From assembly GCA_024399035.1 (NCBI GenBank), contig JAKSID010000018.1, positions 1-51,503 on the forward strand: a DNA stretch of 51,503 nucleotides. Direction: 5' to 3'. The first letter of the stretch is position 1; each line of letters opens with the position of its first letter. This document shows positions 1 to 8,457 of the stretch, one piece after another. The stretch is from Fibrobacter sp. Lineage in GTDB: Bacteria; Fibrobacterota; Fibrobacteria; Fibrobacterales; Fibrobacteraceae. The notes under the pieces are model-generated. The model was not told where the DNA came from. It searched no databases and saw only the letters and a list, made by a program, of their open reading frames with translations. The position numbers and the translations under genes were made by a program.

Positions 1-73
1 TAGAGTATATTTCTAGGCAAGTTAAACAAATTTACTTGGCGACTTAAATTCGCCTCACAAATAAAAGGTGGTT
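1..73 (+). promoter_or_regulatory. Promoter -10 box and leader of the first lipoprotein gene
   Basis: A TATATT -10-like hexamer lies at 6-11; the -35 would fall outside the window. The leader holds a small hairpin, GGCGA at 38-42 against TCGCC at 50-54, and an AGGTGG ribosome-binding element at 66-71. TATATT is the commonest -10-like word ahead of genes throughout this window. Promoter activity is inferred from position only. Confidence 0.45.
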
Positions 74-1321
74 ATGAAGATGAATTTTCATAAAGTGTTT
101 AATGGTGCAAAAATTGTAGCTGCAACCGCAGCTGTTTCTCTGGTTCTTGCCGCTTGTGGCGACAAGGGCACATCAAGCGAAAACGTGGAACACGGCGATA
201 GCGCCAAGAGCTCCAGCAGTATTTCCAAGGATGACAAGTCCTCCGATTCCAAGGATGAAAAGTCTTCTGACTCTAAGGGTGATTCCTCCGACTCCAAGGA
301 TGATTCTTCCTCTTCTGCGGCTGTAGATGTACCCAAGGGTGCCCGCGCTGCAACTCTGGACGATCTGGCTAAGAATATGTCCCTGGGCGAAATGTTCGGC
401 ACTACGGTGTATCTGGCAACAGGCGCACAGCATGGTCTGTTCTCCCTTTGGGTTCCTGATACCGCGTGGGTTGTTGCTAGTTCAGATTTCGAAGATGGCG
501 TTCTTGAAATCAACAAGAAGACTGGTGCCATCATGGGCCTGAGCGGTCCTTCTGTTGTGGACTCTATGAAGAATCTCCTTTCCGAAGGCGTGACTCTCAA
601 TTTCATCGTCAATGAAAAGGAGGCTTTGCAGTTCTCGATGGATGGCGGCAAGACCTACAATGACGTGGCTAACGCTTCTGTAAAGACAACTTCTGCCAAG
701 ATGTCTCAAGGTGACGACCTGAAGGGTGTTCGCTTGACTTGCAAGAGCGGATCTACAACCAACACCTATTCCTTCTATGAAGGTCGCTACTACCTGGAAA
801 CTTCAACGGACGACAAGGTCGAAGCATGGTCCGCTGGTTACTACGATATCCAGCGCAGCTACCTGTTGATGCTGCCTAAGTTCTTTGAAGGCAAAACCAA
901 CGCCTTGACCTCCTTCTTCGTCAATCCGGACACCTACACCTTGTCTTTCTACGGTGGTGTGGAAAATTCTTGCGACAAGTCCACCTTCAAGTACGAAGAT
1001 GTTGCCGCCAAGGATTTGGTCAATGAATGGGAAGCTGTGGATAATGGTGTGGAATGGGTTCTGGAATACTCTTCCAACGGCGCCTACACGGTCTATGCTC
1101 GTAAGGGCGGTGATACCCAGCAGTCCAAGGAAGGTTACTGGGATATCTATGGTGACGTTATGTTTATGCATGCCACCGGCTGTAAGGATCCGTCGAACTG
1201 CACTCAAGACGTTATGGGCGTAATTAGCGAACTTGATCCTAAGACCGGTTTTGAATTCGATCATAATGATCCGGATGAACCCACCATGCCTAAGGTTTGG
1301 ACCCTGCCTCAGTACGAGTAA
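74..1321 (+). CDS. Secreted lipoprotein with Ser/Lys/Asp-rich linker, function unknown
   Basis: An N-terminal signal sequence ends in the lipobox LAAC, so the protein is probably lipid-anchored after signal peptidase II cleavage. A linker of about 60 residues follows, made of repeated Ser, Lys and Asp (SSDSKDEKSSDSKGDSS type), then a folded domain of about 300 residues that I do not recognise; it has aromatic-rich beta-like stretches and a late Cys pair (GCKDPSNC). Such Ser-rich linkers after a lipobox are typical of Fibrobacter surface proteins. ATG 74 is used; ATG 80 has better spacing (8 nt) from AGGTGG, and GTG 68 is less likely. Monocistronic, ending in a strong terminator. A role in surface binding of substrate is only inferred from the architecture. 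Confidence 0.85.
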   Translation: MKMNFHKVFNGAKIVAATAAVSLVLAACGDKGTSSENVEHGDSAKSSSSISKDDKSSDSKDEKSSDSKGDSSDSKDDSSSSAAVDVPKGARAATLDDLAKNMSLGEMFGTTVYLATGAQHGLFSLWVPDTAWVVASSDFEDGVLEINKKTGAIMGLSGPSVVDSMKNLLSEGVTLNFIVNEKEALQFSMDGGKTYNDVANASVKTTSAKMSQGDDLKGVRLTCKSGSTTNTYSFYEGRYYLETSTDDKVEAWSAGYYDIQRSYLLMLPKFFEGKTNALTSFFVNPDTYTLSFYGGVENSCDKSTFKYEDVAAKDLVNEWEAVDNGVEWVLEYSSNGAYTVYARKGGDTQQSKEGYWDIYGDVMFMHATGCKDPSNCTQDVMGVISELDPKTGFEFDHNDPDEPTMPKVWTLPQYE

Positions 1322-1345
1322 GGATTCCTAAGATAAAAAAGAAAG

Positions 1346-1372
1346 GGCGCCGGTTTTTACCGACGCCTTTTT
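1346..1372. terminator. Bidirectional rho-independent terminator
   Basis: A 9-bp stem (1346-1354 with 1359-1367, one G-T pair) with a TTTT loop is followed by five T on the plus strand and by CTTTCTTTTTT on the minus strand. It lies between two convergent genes and can serve both. Confidence 0.85.
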
Positions 1373-1417
1373 CGTTTGCAACAGCTTTAGAAAACTGCCG
1401 CAATTTTCAGTTTGCGA

Positions 1418-1990
1418 TTACTTATCCTTGCATTCGCACTGGCCTTCGCCGCACTTGCATTCGCCTTCGCCACCGCATTCACATTCGCCGTTACCGCCGC
1501 AGCATTCGCCTTCGCCCTTGCCGCACTTGCACTGGTGCTGGAACGGAGCCAGATCTTGTTCGGTTGCTTCGCGAACTTCAACAACTTCAATTGCAAAGTT
1601 CAGGTTCTTGCCAGCCAGTTCGTGGTTTGCATCGATCACAGCCTTGTCGCCGTCAACGGACTTAACGCGGATAGGCATAGGGCCTGCGGGAGTCTGTGCG
1701 TAGAACTGCATGCCTGCTTCCACCTTGTCCACGCCCTGGAAAACGCTAACAGGAACTTCCTGGGTCATGCGTTCGTCGTATTCGCCGTAGCCTTCGGAGG
1801 GAATCACCTTAACGTCGAACTTGTCGCCGACTTCGTGGTCGTACATGGCCTTTTCGAGACCAACGACGATCATGTGCATACCCTGGATGTACTGGAGGGG
1901 ATCGCGGCCTGCGGAGGAGTCAATGACCTGGCCTTCGTCGGAGGTGAGGGTGTAGTGCATCAGGACTACGCTCTTGTCAGCAATCTTCAT
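1418..1990 (-). CDS. slyD: FKBP-type peptidyl-prolyl cis-trans isomerase, SlyD-like, with Cys-rich metal-binding tail
   Basis: Peptidyl-prolyl isomerase and chaperone of the SlyD subfamily, cytoplasmic (no signal peptide). The FKBP core (VLMHYTLTSDEGQVIDSS at the start, GLEKAM after it) carries the inserted IF flap typical of SlyD (GYGEYDERMTQEVP onward) and returns to the core with LNFAIEVVEV. The last 35 residues hold 10 Cys arranged as CxC and CC among Gly and Glu, where E. coli SlyD has a His-rich nickel-binding tail. Metal binding is therefore inferred with Cys ligands. The ATG at 1990 is preceded by AAGGAAC at good spacing, so an upstream in-frame ATG at 2017 is rejected. 190 residues, close to the family length. 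Confidence 0.9.
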   Translation of the reverse strand: MKIADKSVVLMHYTLTSDEGQVIDSSAGRDPLQYIQGMHMIVVGLEKAMYDHEVGDKFDVKVIPSEGYGEYDERMTQEVPVSVFQGVDKVEAGMQFYAQTPAGPMPIRVKSVDGDKAVIDANHELAGKNLNFAIEVVEVREATEQDLAPFQHQCKCGKGEGECCGGNGECECGGEGECKCGEGQCECKDK

Positions 1991-2081
1991 AAAAGTTCCT
2001 TTTGTTTTTGTGGACAAACCTTTCCCGGTGACTCCAGAGAGCGTTCGTCCGATTTGTATTGGTTCTGCAATTTAGAAAAAA

Positions 2082-4184
2082 TTATTCCTGCAGCGTGAAA
2101 GGTGTCAGTCGAACTCCGTTGGCTTCGTCGCCTCTGGTAGAAATCCCCTTGGGCAGGCTCTTTTCAAAGCCCTCGTATTTCATGCGATCTTCGCTAATGC
2201 CCTTGTGCTCCAGGAAGTTGTAGATTGCCTTGGCGCGGTCGTCTGCAAGGGATTTTTTGGGAGCTGCACACTGAATCTCGATTGCGATAGGATACTGGCG
2301 CATATTGGCTACAATATCGTTCATCGCCGTATAGCTGGAGTTTGTAAACGTAGTGTCTTTCTTGAACTTGATTCGCTTGGCGATGGAATTAAAATTCAAA
2401 CGGTCGTTCATAGGGCAACCCTTGCCGTCGGTTACAGCATTCTTGAACGAACCGGGGCACTGGTCGTACCAGTCTGCAACGCCGTCTCCATCGGAATCCA
2501 GCGGGCAGCCTAAGCTATCGATAGGAGCGCCCTGGGGGGTATTGGGGCACTTGTCATCGTCGTCGAAGATTCCATCACCGTCTTGGTCGACTCGACAGCC
2601 TGTTTCATCTACCTTGGCTCCAGCAACGGTCTCGGGGCAATTGTCTCTACTGTCGGGTACGCCGTCTTGGTCGGAATCCTTGGGGCATCCGATTTCATTA
2701 ACGATTTCATCTGCAGTTGTATTAGGACACTTGTCTAAATCATCGGGCACGCCGTCTTGGTCATAATCTAACGGGCAACCTTTTTTGTCAATGGTAACGC
2801 CATTGGGCGTTCCCGGACACTTGTCCTTGTCATTGGTTACGCCATCGTGGTCTTCATCCATAGGACAGCCTGTTTCGTCTACAGGTTCGCCTGGCTTGGA
2901 TTTAGGGCACTTGTCATTGTTGTCGTCTACACCGTCGTTGTCAGAATCCAAAGTACAACCCTTGGAGTCTACAGCAAAGCCAAAGGGAGTTCCAAGGCAC
3001 TTGTCCTGGTAATCAAATACCCCGTCCTTGTCCGCATCAATGGGGCAGCCATTGTAGTCCACCTTAAGGCCTCGGAGTGTGCCTGGACAAAGGTCCACTA
3101 TGTTTAAAACACCGTCACCGTCTTCATCCACCGGGCAGCCACGTTCGTTAACGGTCATGCCGTGGTTTGTTCTGGGGCACATATCATCGCGGTCCTTAAT
3201 TCCATCGCCGTCGGAGTCAATCCAGCTTAGATTCAGTCTCTTGCTTAAGGTAACGCCAATGCCCAGGTTGGGGGAGCCCAGTGCGTTATACTTGACAGGT
3301 TCCTTTCCGGTGCGCAAGGTGACTGGCAGACCATCTTCGGAAGTCTTGCCCCTAAGGTAGTTTATGCCCACGTCGCCAGAAATGGTAATGTCTACACGGC
3401 TGGGGAGGTGCATTCTCAGGCCTGGAGTAAAGCGGAACGGGCTAGAAAAGATGTTATAGGCAAGGTTGCTACTGTGGATGGGTGTTTCACCGGAGACTTC
3501 AAGAATAACGTTCAGAATCTTTTCGGGGAGGAACGTTACTCCCAAGCCCCAAAGCGCAAAATTAACGGGAGTGTTAAGGGACTTGAGTACGCCTACGTAG
3601 GCGCTTGCATTGGAAATGGATCCTAGTTTTGCTGTGGCGTGAACATAAGCCGAAATGCCCCAGTCGTCTGCTGTATAGGCGTAGGCGTCGTCATTGCTGT
3701 TAACATACCAGCGGTGTCTTGGACGAAAACCTGTACCCTTGAAACCGGACGGAATAAAAATTTCGGTACTGGCGCCGAAGATCCACATTTCGTTCAGGGG
3801 GAAAGATCCCTTGGCTCCGACCTGGATATCTCCAAGACCAAGGCTGCGTGAGTTCGCTCCCTTTATCTGGCTGTCATAATGGACCGGCAAACGAAAATTC
3901 AGTTCCAGGTTATCGACAACTGCAAAACTGAGGAAAAGTGTTTCGTCATTGGAGGAAGCATTTTCGTTGATATCGACCTGGTTACCCTCTTCGTCGATGT
4001 AGTAACCTTCCATGCTCATGGATTTACTGTCCGTAACCATTTCGTAGCTGCCCGAAATAAACAGTGTACCGCGGTCCATCGTTTCTGCGGTTGGCACGTG
4101 GATACCTGCGGTAGAACGTCCGATACCGACCTGGGCGAAGGACGCAACTGCAAGGCTAGCGAGTGTGATTAGGGATTTCTTCAT
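2082..4184 (-). CDS. Outer-membrane OmpA-like protein with nine thrombospondin type-3 repeats
   Basis: Signal peptide MKKSLITLASLAVASFAQ, then an N-terminal part of about 320 residues rich in alternating beta strands, probably an outer-membrane barrel. Nine calcium-binding thrombospondin type-3 repeats of about 31 residues follow, each with a DxDxDGVxDxxDxCP core and a later GCP Cys. The C-terminus resembles an OmpA peptidoglycan-binding domain in degenerate form (DDRAKAIYNFLEHKGISEDRM). OmpA/TSP3 proteins tether the outer membrane to peptidoglycan across a rigid calcium-stabilised spacer. ATG 4184 gives a clean signal peptide; the start at 4220 would add an unlikely extension. It diverges from the small ORF and mltD-like gene and shares their promoter region. 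Confidence 0.9.
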   Translation of the reverse strand: MKKSLITLASLAVASFAQVGIGRSTAGIHVPTAETMDRGTLFISGSYEMVTDSKSMSMEGYYIDEEGNQVDINENASSNDETLFLSFAVVDNLELNFRLPVHYDSQIKGANSRSLGLGDIQVGAKGSFPLNEMWIFGASTEIFIPSGFKGTGFRPRHRWYVNSNDDAYAYTADDWGISAYVHATAKLGSISNASAYVGVLKSLNTPVNFALWGLGVTFLPEKILNVILEVSGETPIHSSNLAYNIFSSPFRFTPGLRMHLPSRVDITISGDVGINYLRGKTSEDGLPVTLRTGKEPVKYNALGSPNLGIGVTLSKRLNLSWIDSDGDGIKDRDDMCPRTNHGMTVNERGCPVDEDGDGVLNIVDLCPGTLRGLKVDYNGCPIDADKDGVFDYQDKCLGTPFGFAVDSKGCTLDSDNDGVDDNNDKCPKSKPGEPVDETGCPMDEDHDGVTNDKDKCPGTPNGVTIDKKGCPLDYDQDGVPDDLDKCPNTTADEIVNEIGCPKDSDQDGVPDSRDNCPETVAGAKVDETGCRVDQDGDGIFDDDDKCPNTPQGAPIDSLGCPLDSDGDGVADWYDQCPGSFKNAVTDGKGCPMNDRLNFNSIAKRIKFKKDTTFTNSSYTAMNDIVANMRQYPIAIEIQCAAPKKSLADDRAKAIYNFLEHKGISEDRMKYEGFEKSLPKGISTRGDEANGVRLTPFTLQE

Positions 4185-4202
4185 GTAGACGCCTAGAAAT
4201 TT

Positions 4203-4210
4203 AGTATATT
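4203..4210. promoter_or_regulatory. Overlapping divergent -10 elements
   Basis: AGTATATT supplies TATATT on the plus strand (4205-4210) and TATACT on the minus strand (4203-4208). The OmpA-like gene start lies about 19 nt downstream on the minus strand, and a GTG start at 4221 lies 10 nt downstream on the plus strand. One AT-rich core could therefore act as the -10 for both directions. No convincing -35 is visible on either side. Confidence 0.4.
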
Positions 4211-4220
4211 TGGCAATCAA

Positions 4221-4373
4221 GTGAGAAACCGTTATTCACATCAAGAACTGCCTAGTTGGCATAGAAAGGCCCAGAAAGGTTACCGAGTCAATCGCGTCAT
4301 CATTATTTTGCAGATGGTGGCTTCTTTGGCTATGTGCGGTGTCCTTTTGTACGGTATGGTAAAATTGGGCTAG
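4221..4373 (+). CDS. Probable small single-pass membrane protein (50 aa) upstream of the lytic transglycosylase
   Basis: An open frame of 50 codons starts with GTG 4221 and ends with TAG 4371-4373, two nt before the next ATG at 4376. The product has a basic N-terminal half (RNRYSHQELPSWHRKAQKGYR), then a hydrophobic helix (VIIILQMVASLAMCGVLLYG) and a short basic end, as expected for an inner-membrane peptide with its N-terminus inside. It fills the whole gap between the promoter and the downstream gene, which has no clear Shine-Dalgarno of its own, so translational coupling is plausible. I know no family for it. Alternatively it is a leader without a protein function. Confidence 0.5.
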   Translation: MRNRYSHQELPSWHRKAQKGYRVNRVIIILQMVASLAMCGVLLYGMVKLG

Positions 4374-4375
4374 TG

Positions 4376-6652
4376 ATGGGCTTTGCAAAACAGTTGAAAT
4401 GCGCGATGATTGTTGCTGCCACGATGCTTTTCGTGAGCTGTGCATCGAACAAACCTTCTGTTGACCCCGCGACTACAGCCCAGGATTCCATTCAAACTTC
4501 CGAGCCCACGGATTTTAGCGATTCCATTTCTGATTCCTTGGCGATTCGTCCGTCCTGGACATACTACCAGTACGCCTTGCAGGCTATGGATAACCAGGAA
4601 TGGGCTTTGGCCAAGCATTATCTCGATGAATCCTTGCAGTTGCTGGTGGCTGAAAAGTACGACACGACTGCCAAGAGCTATTCTGCGACGGAAGATTCTC
4701 TCTACCGCGCCCACATGCCTTTCCTTATTGTGAGCGCATTGGACGAAGTGTTCCCCAACTTGCCCGAAAAAGGGGACAGCACTGTAAATTTTGTCCGCAA
4801 CGAAGTTTCTATCGAAGGTGTAGACGACTTGGATGAAAATCAGGCCGATAGCGCCTCCCTGCAAGTGATCGAAAGCTTTTTGGATACTCTTGATGTATCC
4901 CAGTTCTCCTTGCCGGTGGAGTTCAACGAACGCGTCATGCAGGAAATCTTCTATATGACGGGTTCCGCCAGGTCCTTTATGGAAGGTTCCCTGAATCGTA
5001 AGACTGCCTACGATTCTATGGTCTACGCAAAACTTGAAGAAGCCAAGATGCCTCGTGACTTGATCTACCTGGCGCTGGTGGAATCCGGCTTTAAGCTTAA
5101 GGCCTATAGCCGCGCCAAGGCTTCCGGCATGTGGCAGTTTATTCCAGAGACCGGCAAGCGCTACGGCGTGGATGTGGACTACTGGGTCGATATGCGTCGC
5201 AATCCCGAAATGGCTACAGACGCTGCAGTCCAGTACCTTACACGACTTCACGACGAGTTTAACGACTGGCTTTTGGCTATGGCCGCCTACAACTGCGGCG
5301 AAGGTCGTGTCCGCCGTCTGGTGCGCGAAATGAAGGAAGACTCCACCCGCGATTCCAGCCTGGCTGTGACTTACTGGGACTTGGAACTGCCTAAGGAAAC
5401 CATGCGCTACGTGCCCCGCATTCTTGCCGCCATGGTTATCGGCCATTTCCCGGAACAGTACGAGATGACCATCAAGCAGCAGTACCGCCCGGAATTCGAC
5501 ACGGTTACAGTTTTTGACTCTTTCCCGCTGGAAGAAGTGGCCAAACTCCTCCGCGTCAAGGAAGATACTCTTCGTAGTCTGAACGCAGAACTTATCAAGT
5601 GGTGCACGCCTCCCAACAGGGATTCCTACGTGTTGCGCCTGCCGGTGGGTACCCGCGCCAAGTTCGTTGACGGCTACGATCGAATGGAAAAGAATAACTT
5701 CTCCAGCTGGCACCATCACAAGGTCCGTAAGGGCGAAAGCCTCGGCATTATTGCAAGGCAGTACGGTATCAAGGTCTCTGAACTTCAGCAGGCCAACGAT
5801 ATGAAGAGTTCCCGCATCCGCGCGGGCCAGAACTTGCTGATTCCCATCAAGGTGACCCCCAAGCCCAAGTCCAAGAATTCCGTTGCCCGCAAGCCCGAAA
5901 AGGTCCGCACTTATGTTGCAAAGCTGGGCGATAACTTGGCCGCCGTTGCCCGCAAGTTCGGCGTCTCCCAGGAAAGCCTCCGCCTCTGGAACTCCATGGA
6001 TGCAACCTCCGTTATTTCCGAAGGCGATACCCTCTTTGTTTCTAAGCCGGAACTTAAGCCTAGCGCAGAACCGGATCCGAAGTCTACTGCCAGCCGCCCC
6101 AAGCTTGCCAAGGGCGAAAAGTATGTGGTGCAGGCCGGCGATTCCTACAGCACCATCGCAAAGGCTTACGACGTTCCTGTACTTCTGCTGCTCCAGTCCA
6201 ACCAAGGCTACAAGAAACGCCTTGCCGTAGGCGATTCTCTGGTGGTTCCCCAGTTTGTCCGCAGCACTAAGCCCGCTGCAAAGTCCCAGCCTAAAGCTTC
6301 CGCCGCATCATCGTCTAGCTCCAGCAGCAAAAAAGAAAAGACTTCTACCTACGTGGTAAAGTCCGGCGACAATTTGTCTGTGATTGCCCATAGGTACAAC
6401 ACCACCGTTGCAAAGCTCCAAGCATTGAACAACATGGGCTCAAGCACTAATCTGGAGGTGGGCCAGGTCCTTAAGGTTTCTGGCGACGTTCCTTCCGCAT
6501 CAAGCAGCCAGCGTATTCATACGGTGCAAAAGGGCGAAGGCCTTTGGGATATCGCACGCCAGTACAAGGTCTCCATCGAAGACATCGTAAAGTGGAACAA
6601 CTTGAGCGACACCAAGATTCGTGTGGGCGACAAGCTGAAAATCAATAAGTAA
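4376..6652 (+). CDS. Lytic murein transglycosylase (MltD-like) lipoprotein with five LysM domains
   Basis: Cleaves peptidoglycan glycan strands non-hydrolytically; periplasmic and lipid-anchored. Signal sequence MGFAKQLKCAMIVAATMLFV with lipobox VSC, then a Ser/Asp-rich region and an SLT domain at roughly residues 215-330: catalytic Glu in LVESGF (about residue 236), then ASGMWQFIP and AYNCGEGRV. Five LysM peptidoglycan-binding domains follow (starting HHKVRKGES, TYVAKLGDN, KYVVQAGDS, TYVVKSGDN, IHTVQKGEG), with Lys/Pro or Ser linkers between; E. coli MltD has two. A GTG at 4334 would extend the ORF but breaks the signal peptide, so ATG 4376 is chosen. It converges with the next gene, with only 28 nt between the stops. 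Confidence 0.92.
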   Translation: MGFAKQLKCAMIVAATMLFVSCASNKPSVDPATTAQDSIQTSEPTDFSDSISDSLAIRPSWTYYQYALQAMDNQEWALAKHYLDESLQLLVAEKYDTTAKSYSATEDSLYRAHMPFLIVSALDEVFPNLPEKGDSTVNFVRNEVSIEGVDDLDENQADSASLQVIESFLDTLDVSQFSLPVEFNERVMQEIFYMTGSARSFMEGSLNRKTAYDSMVYAKLEEAKMPRDLIYLALVESGFKLKAYSRAKASGMWQFIPETGKRYGVDVDYWVDMRRNPEMATDAAVQYLTRLHDEFNDWLLAMAAYNCGEGRVRRLVREMKEDSTRDSSLAVTYWDLELPKETMRYVPRILAAMVIGHFPEQYEMTIKQQYRPEFDTVTVFDSFPLEEVAKLLRVKEDTLRSLNAELIKWCTPPNRDSYVLRLPVGTRAKFVDGYDRMEKNNFSSWHHHKVRKGESLGIIARQYGIKVSELQQANDMKSSRIRAGQNLLIPIKVTPKPKSKNSVARKPEKVRTYVAKLGDNLAAVARKFGVSQESLRLWNSMDATSVISEGDTLFVSKPELKPSAEPDPKSTASRPKLAKGEKYVVQAGDSYSTIAKAYDVPVLLLLQSNQGYKKRLAVGDSLVVPQFVRSTKPAAKSQPKASAASSSSSSSKKEKTSTYVVKSGDNLSVIAHRYNTTVAKLQALNNMGSSTNLEVGQVLKVSGDVPSASSSQRIHTVQKGEGLWDIARQYKVSIEDIVKWNNLSDTKIRVGDKLKINK

Positions 6653-6680
6653 AGAATTGAAATTCCAGGAAAAATCCTTG

Positions 6681-7469
6681 CTAGAACAAGGTAATTCCCA
6701 AGGAAATAAACGGCTGGAATAAAGTGTCGAAGTCCAGCATGAATTCATCACCATCCTTGGTCTCAGAAACCTTGCGTTCAAAGTAGGTGTGGAAATATTC
6801 ATGTGAATTGCGTACGCCTGCGGTAAGGAAGGCTCCGTGGAAAGCTACGCGAACACCGGCGCCGTAGGCATAGCCGTACAGCAGGGGAGAAAGGAACTTG
6901 GTGTCGTCGGAGAAGAAGGTCTTACCCACGAGAACGCCCGCGAAAGCGTAGGGCTTTACCATCAGCTGGTAGTTGTAGTTGGTATAAATAGGGAAGGACA
7001 GGTCGAATCCGAACTGGAAAAGGGCTGTGTGGATATCGTGGTGACCCTTGATGGTGTTGGAATCGATGGGGGCGTCGCCAAAGTCCTCGTACATGTCTGC
7101 AAAATCAGCCAAGTCGGCGTAGGCCTTGGATGGGTTACGGGGGCTATGTTTTACGTCTAGGTACTGGTAGCCCACCATTAGGAAAATGTCAAACCATTCC
7201 TTGAGGGGGAGTGTGCCTGTGGCGCCGTAGATGGTGGAGCCCTTTATGGAAATATCCTGGGGCATTTCGTGAACCTTATACACGTAGGTCACGTTATCCA
7301 TGTTGATGTTGCTGAATTCGATATAGGGGCCAAAGGAGCCTCGGTCGGAGTAACTCGCGCCGACGCTATTTTCACCGGACATGGAGGTATCGGTACGGAC
7401 ACTAGCCTTGGCGGCGAAGGTTTCGGTGGCGGCAAGGAGACTCAAAGCGACAAAAAACAGTTTCTTCAT
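6681..7469 (-). CDS. Probable outer-membrane beta-barrel protein, function unknown
   Basis: Signal peptide MKKLFFVALSLLAATETFA, then 240 residues rich in alternating aromatic and polar positions (GPYIEFSNINMDNVTYVYKV; FLMVGYQYLDV; YQLMVKPYAFAGVLVG) and a C-terminus PFISLGITLF ending in Phe, the usual signal for outer-membrane barrel assembly. The length suits an 8- to 10-strand barrel. A Pro/Asp-containing loop near residues 120-150 is probably extracellular. The start codon has no Shine-Dalgarno; a TAAATT hexamer lies 7 nt upstream, so the mRNA may be leaderless. I cannot name a specific family. Confidence 0.8.
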   Translation of the reverse strand: MKKLFFVALSLLAATETFAAKASVRTDTSMSGENSVGASYSDRGSFGPYIEFSNINMDNVTYVYKVHEMPQDISIKGSTIYGATGTLPLKEWFDIFLMVGYQYLDVKHSPRNPSKAYADLADFADMYEDFGDAPIDSNTIKGHHDIHTALFQFGFDLSFPIYTNYNYQLMVKPYAFAGVLVGKTFFSDDTKFLSPLLYGYAYGAGVRVAFHGAFLTAGVRNSHEYFHTYFERKVSETKDGDEFMLDFDTLFQPFISLGITLF

Positions 7470-7583
7470 ACAGATAAATTTAATTTATTTTGTGTAAATT
7501 GAATTTTTTCTCAAAAAAAAGTGAAAAAAGTGAAAAAAATGTGTAATTTTAGTGCGTAAAGTTCGAAAAATGGAGTTTTTACA

Positions 7584-8324
7584 ATGAAAAAAATGCTTTT
7601 GGCCCTTTGCGCCGCTGGTTTGATGGCTTCCATGACTGCTTGTAACGACACTATGGATCCCAACGATCCCTCTTCTGTTCGTAAGTACCTCACCAAGCAG
7701 CAGATTGCTTTTACCCCCAACCAGTTCGTTTCCTTTGCTGTCAATAGCGATACCGCCAAGATGACTTTGTTCCTCCAGGCTTCCTTCGAAATTGACCAGC
7801 CGGCTGACAACGGCAACAACGCTGTTGCAATCGCTGCAAACAAGGGTAACCTCATGGTCCTCAACTACCTCTTCGACCATGGTGCTAAGGCCGACGTCAA
7901 GAACGGCAACGGCGAAGCAGTCATCGACAACGCTGTCATGATGGGCAATAAGGAAGTTGTTGTTCGCCTCCTGGAACAGCTCAAGAAGGAAGGCGTTGAA
8001 TCCCAGTCTCTGGGTACTGCAGTTCTCCTGGCAGCTAAGGCCGGCAAGGTCGACATGCTCGAAATTCTCGCTAACGCAGGTGCTTCTCTCGAAACCCGCA
8101 GTGCTGACGGCTACATGCCCATTCACTGGACCGTTAAGAACGGTAACTACGACGCTATGATGTTCCTCATCGGTAAGGGTGTGGATGTCAACGCTAAGTG
8201 CGGTCAGGGCTACTCTGTTCTCGACTGGGCTACCAACGAAGGTTACACCCGCTTGATCAAGGCTCTGAAGAAGGCCGGCGCAAAGAACACCCCGCAGTAC
8301 TTCAAGGACTCTAAGGGTAAGTAA
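7584..8324 (+). CDS. Ankyrin-repeat lipoprotein
   Basis: Signal sequence with lipobox MTAC, giving a lipid-anchored envelope protein. Residues 75-240 form about five ankyrin repeats: NNAVAIAANKGNLMVLNYLFDHGA, AVIDNAVMMGNKEVVVRLLEQLKK, GTAVLLAAKAGKVDMLEILANAGA, YMPIHWTVKNGNYDAMMFLIGKG, and a last one with LDWATNEG. Ankyrin arrays bind proteins, and some periplasmic bacterial ones (such as the catalase-linked AnkB of Pseudomonas) act in stress protection; no partner is adjacent here. GGAG lies 8 nt before ATG 7584. Codon use is strongly biased, suggesting good expression. It has its own terminator. Confidence 0.85.
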   Translation: MKKMLLALCAAGLMASMTACNDTMDPNDPSSVRKYLTKQQIAFTPNQFVSFAVNSDTAKMTLFLQASFEIDQPADNGNNAVAIAANKGNLMVLNYLFDHGAKADVKNGNGEAVIDNAVMMGNKEVVVRLLEQLKKEGVESQSLGTAVLLAAKAGKVDMLEILANAGASLETRSADGYMPIHWTVKNGNYDAMMFLIGKGVDVNAKCGQGYSVLDWATNEGYTRLIKALKKAGAKNTPQYFKDSKGK

Positions 8325-8394
8325 AGGGAACCCTAACTAGACGCAGGGGCAACCCGAAGGTTTCCCCTGGACCCTTTCCTAGAGTCTAAATAAT

Positions 8395-8427
8395 CCCCTG
8401 GAAGCTTGCTTCCGGGGATTTTTTTTT
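8395..8427 (+). terminator. Rho-independent terminator of the ankyrin lipoprotein gene
   Basis: CCCCTGGAAGC pairs with GCTTCCGGGG with a single bulged T (8395-8417) and is followed by nine T from 8419. Confidence 0.8.
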
Positions 8428-8457
8428 ACTTTTTTCGCTGTTTGGGGGAATTTAGCA

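Noticed and set aside
4334..4375. GTG 4334 as start of the lytic transglycosylase
   Set aside because: It has no Shine-Dalgarno, places charged residues before the lipoprotein signal and overlaps the small upstream frame; ATG 4376 gives a standard lipoprotein signal.
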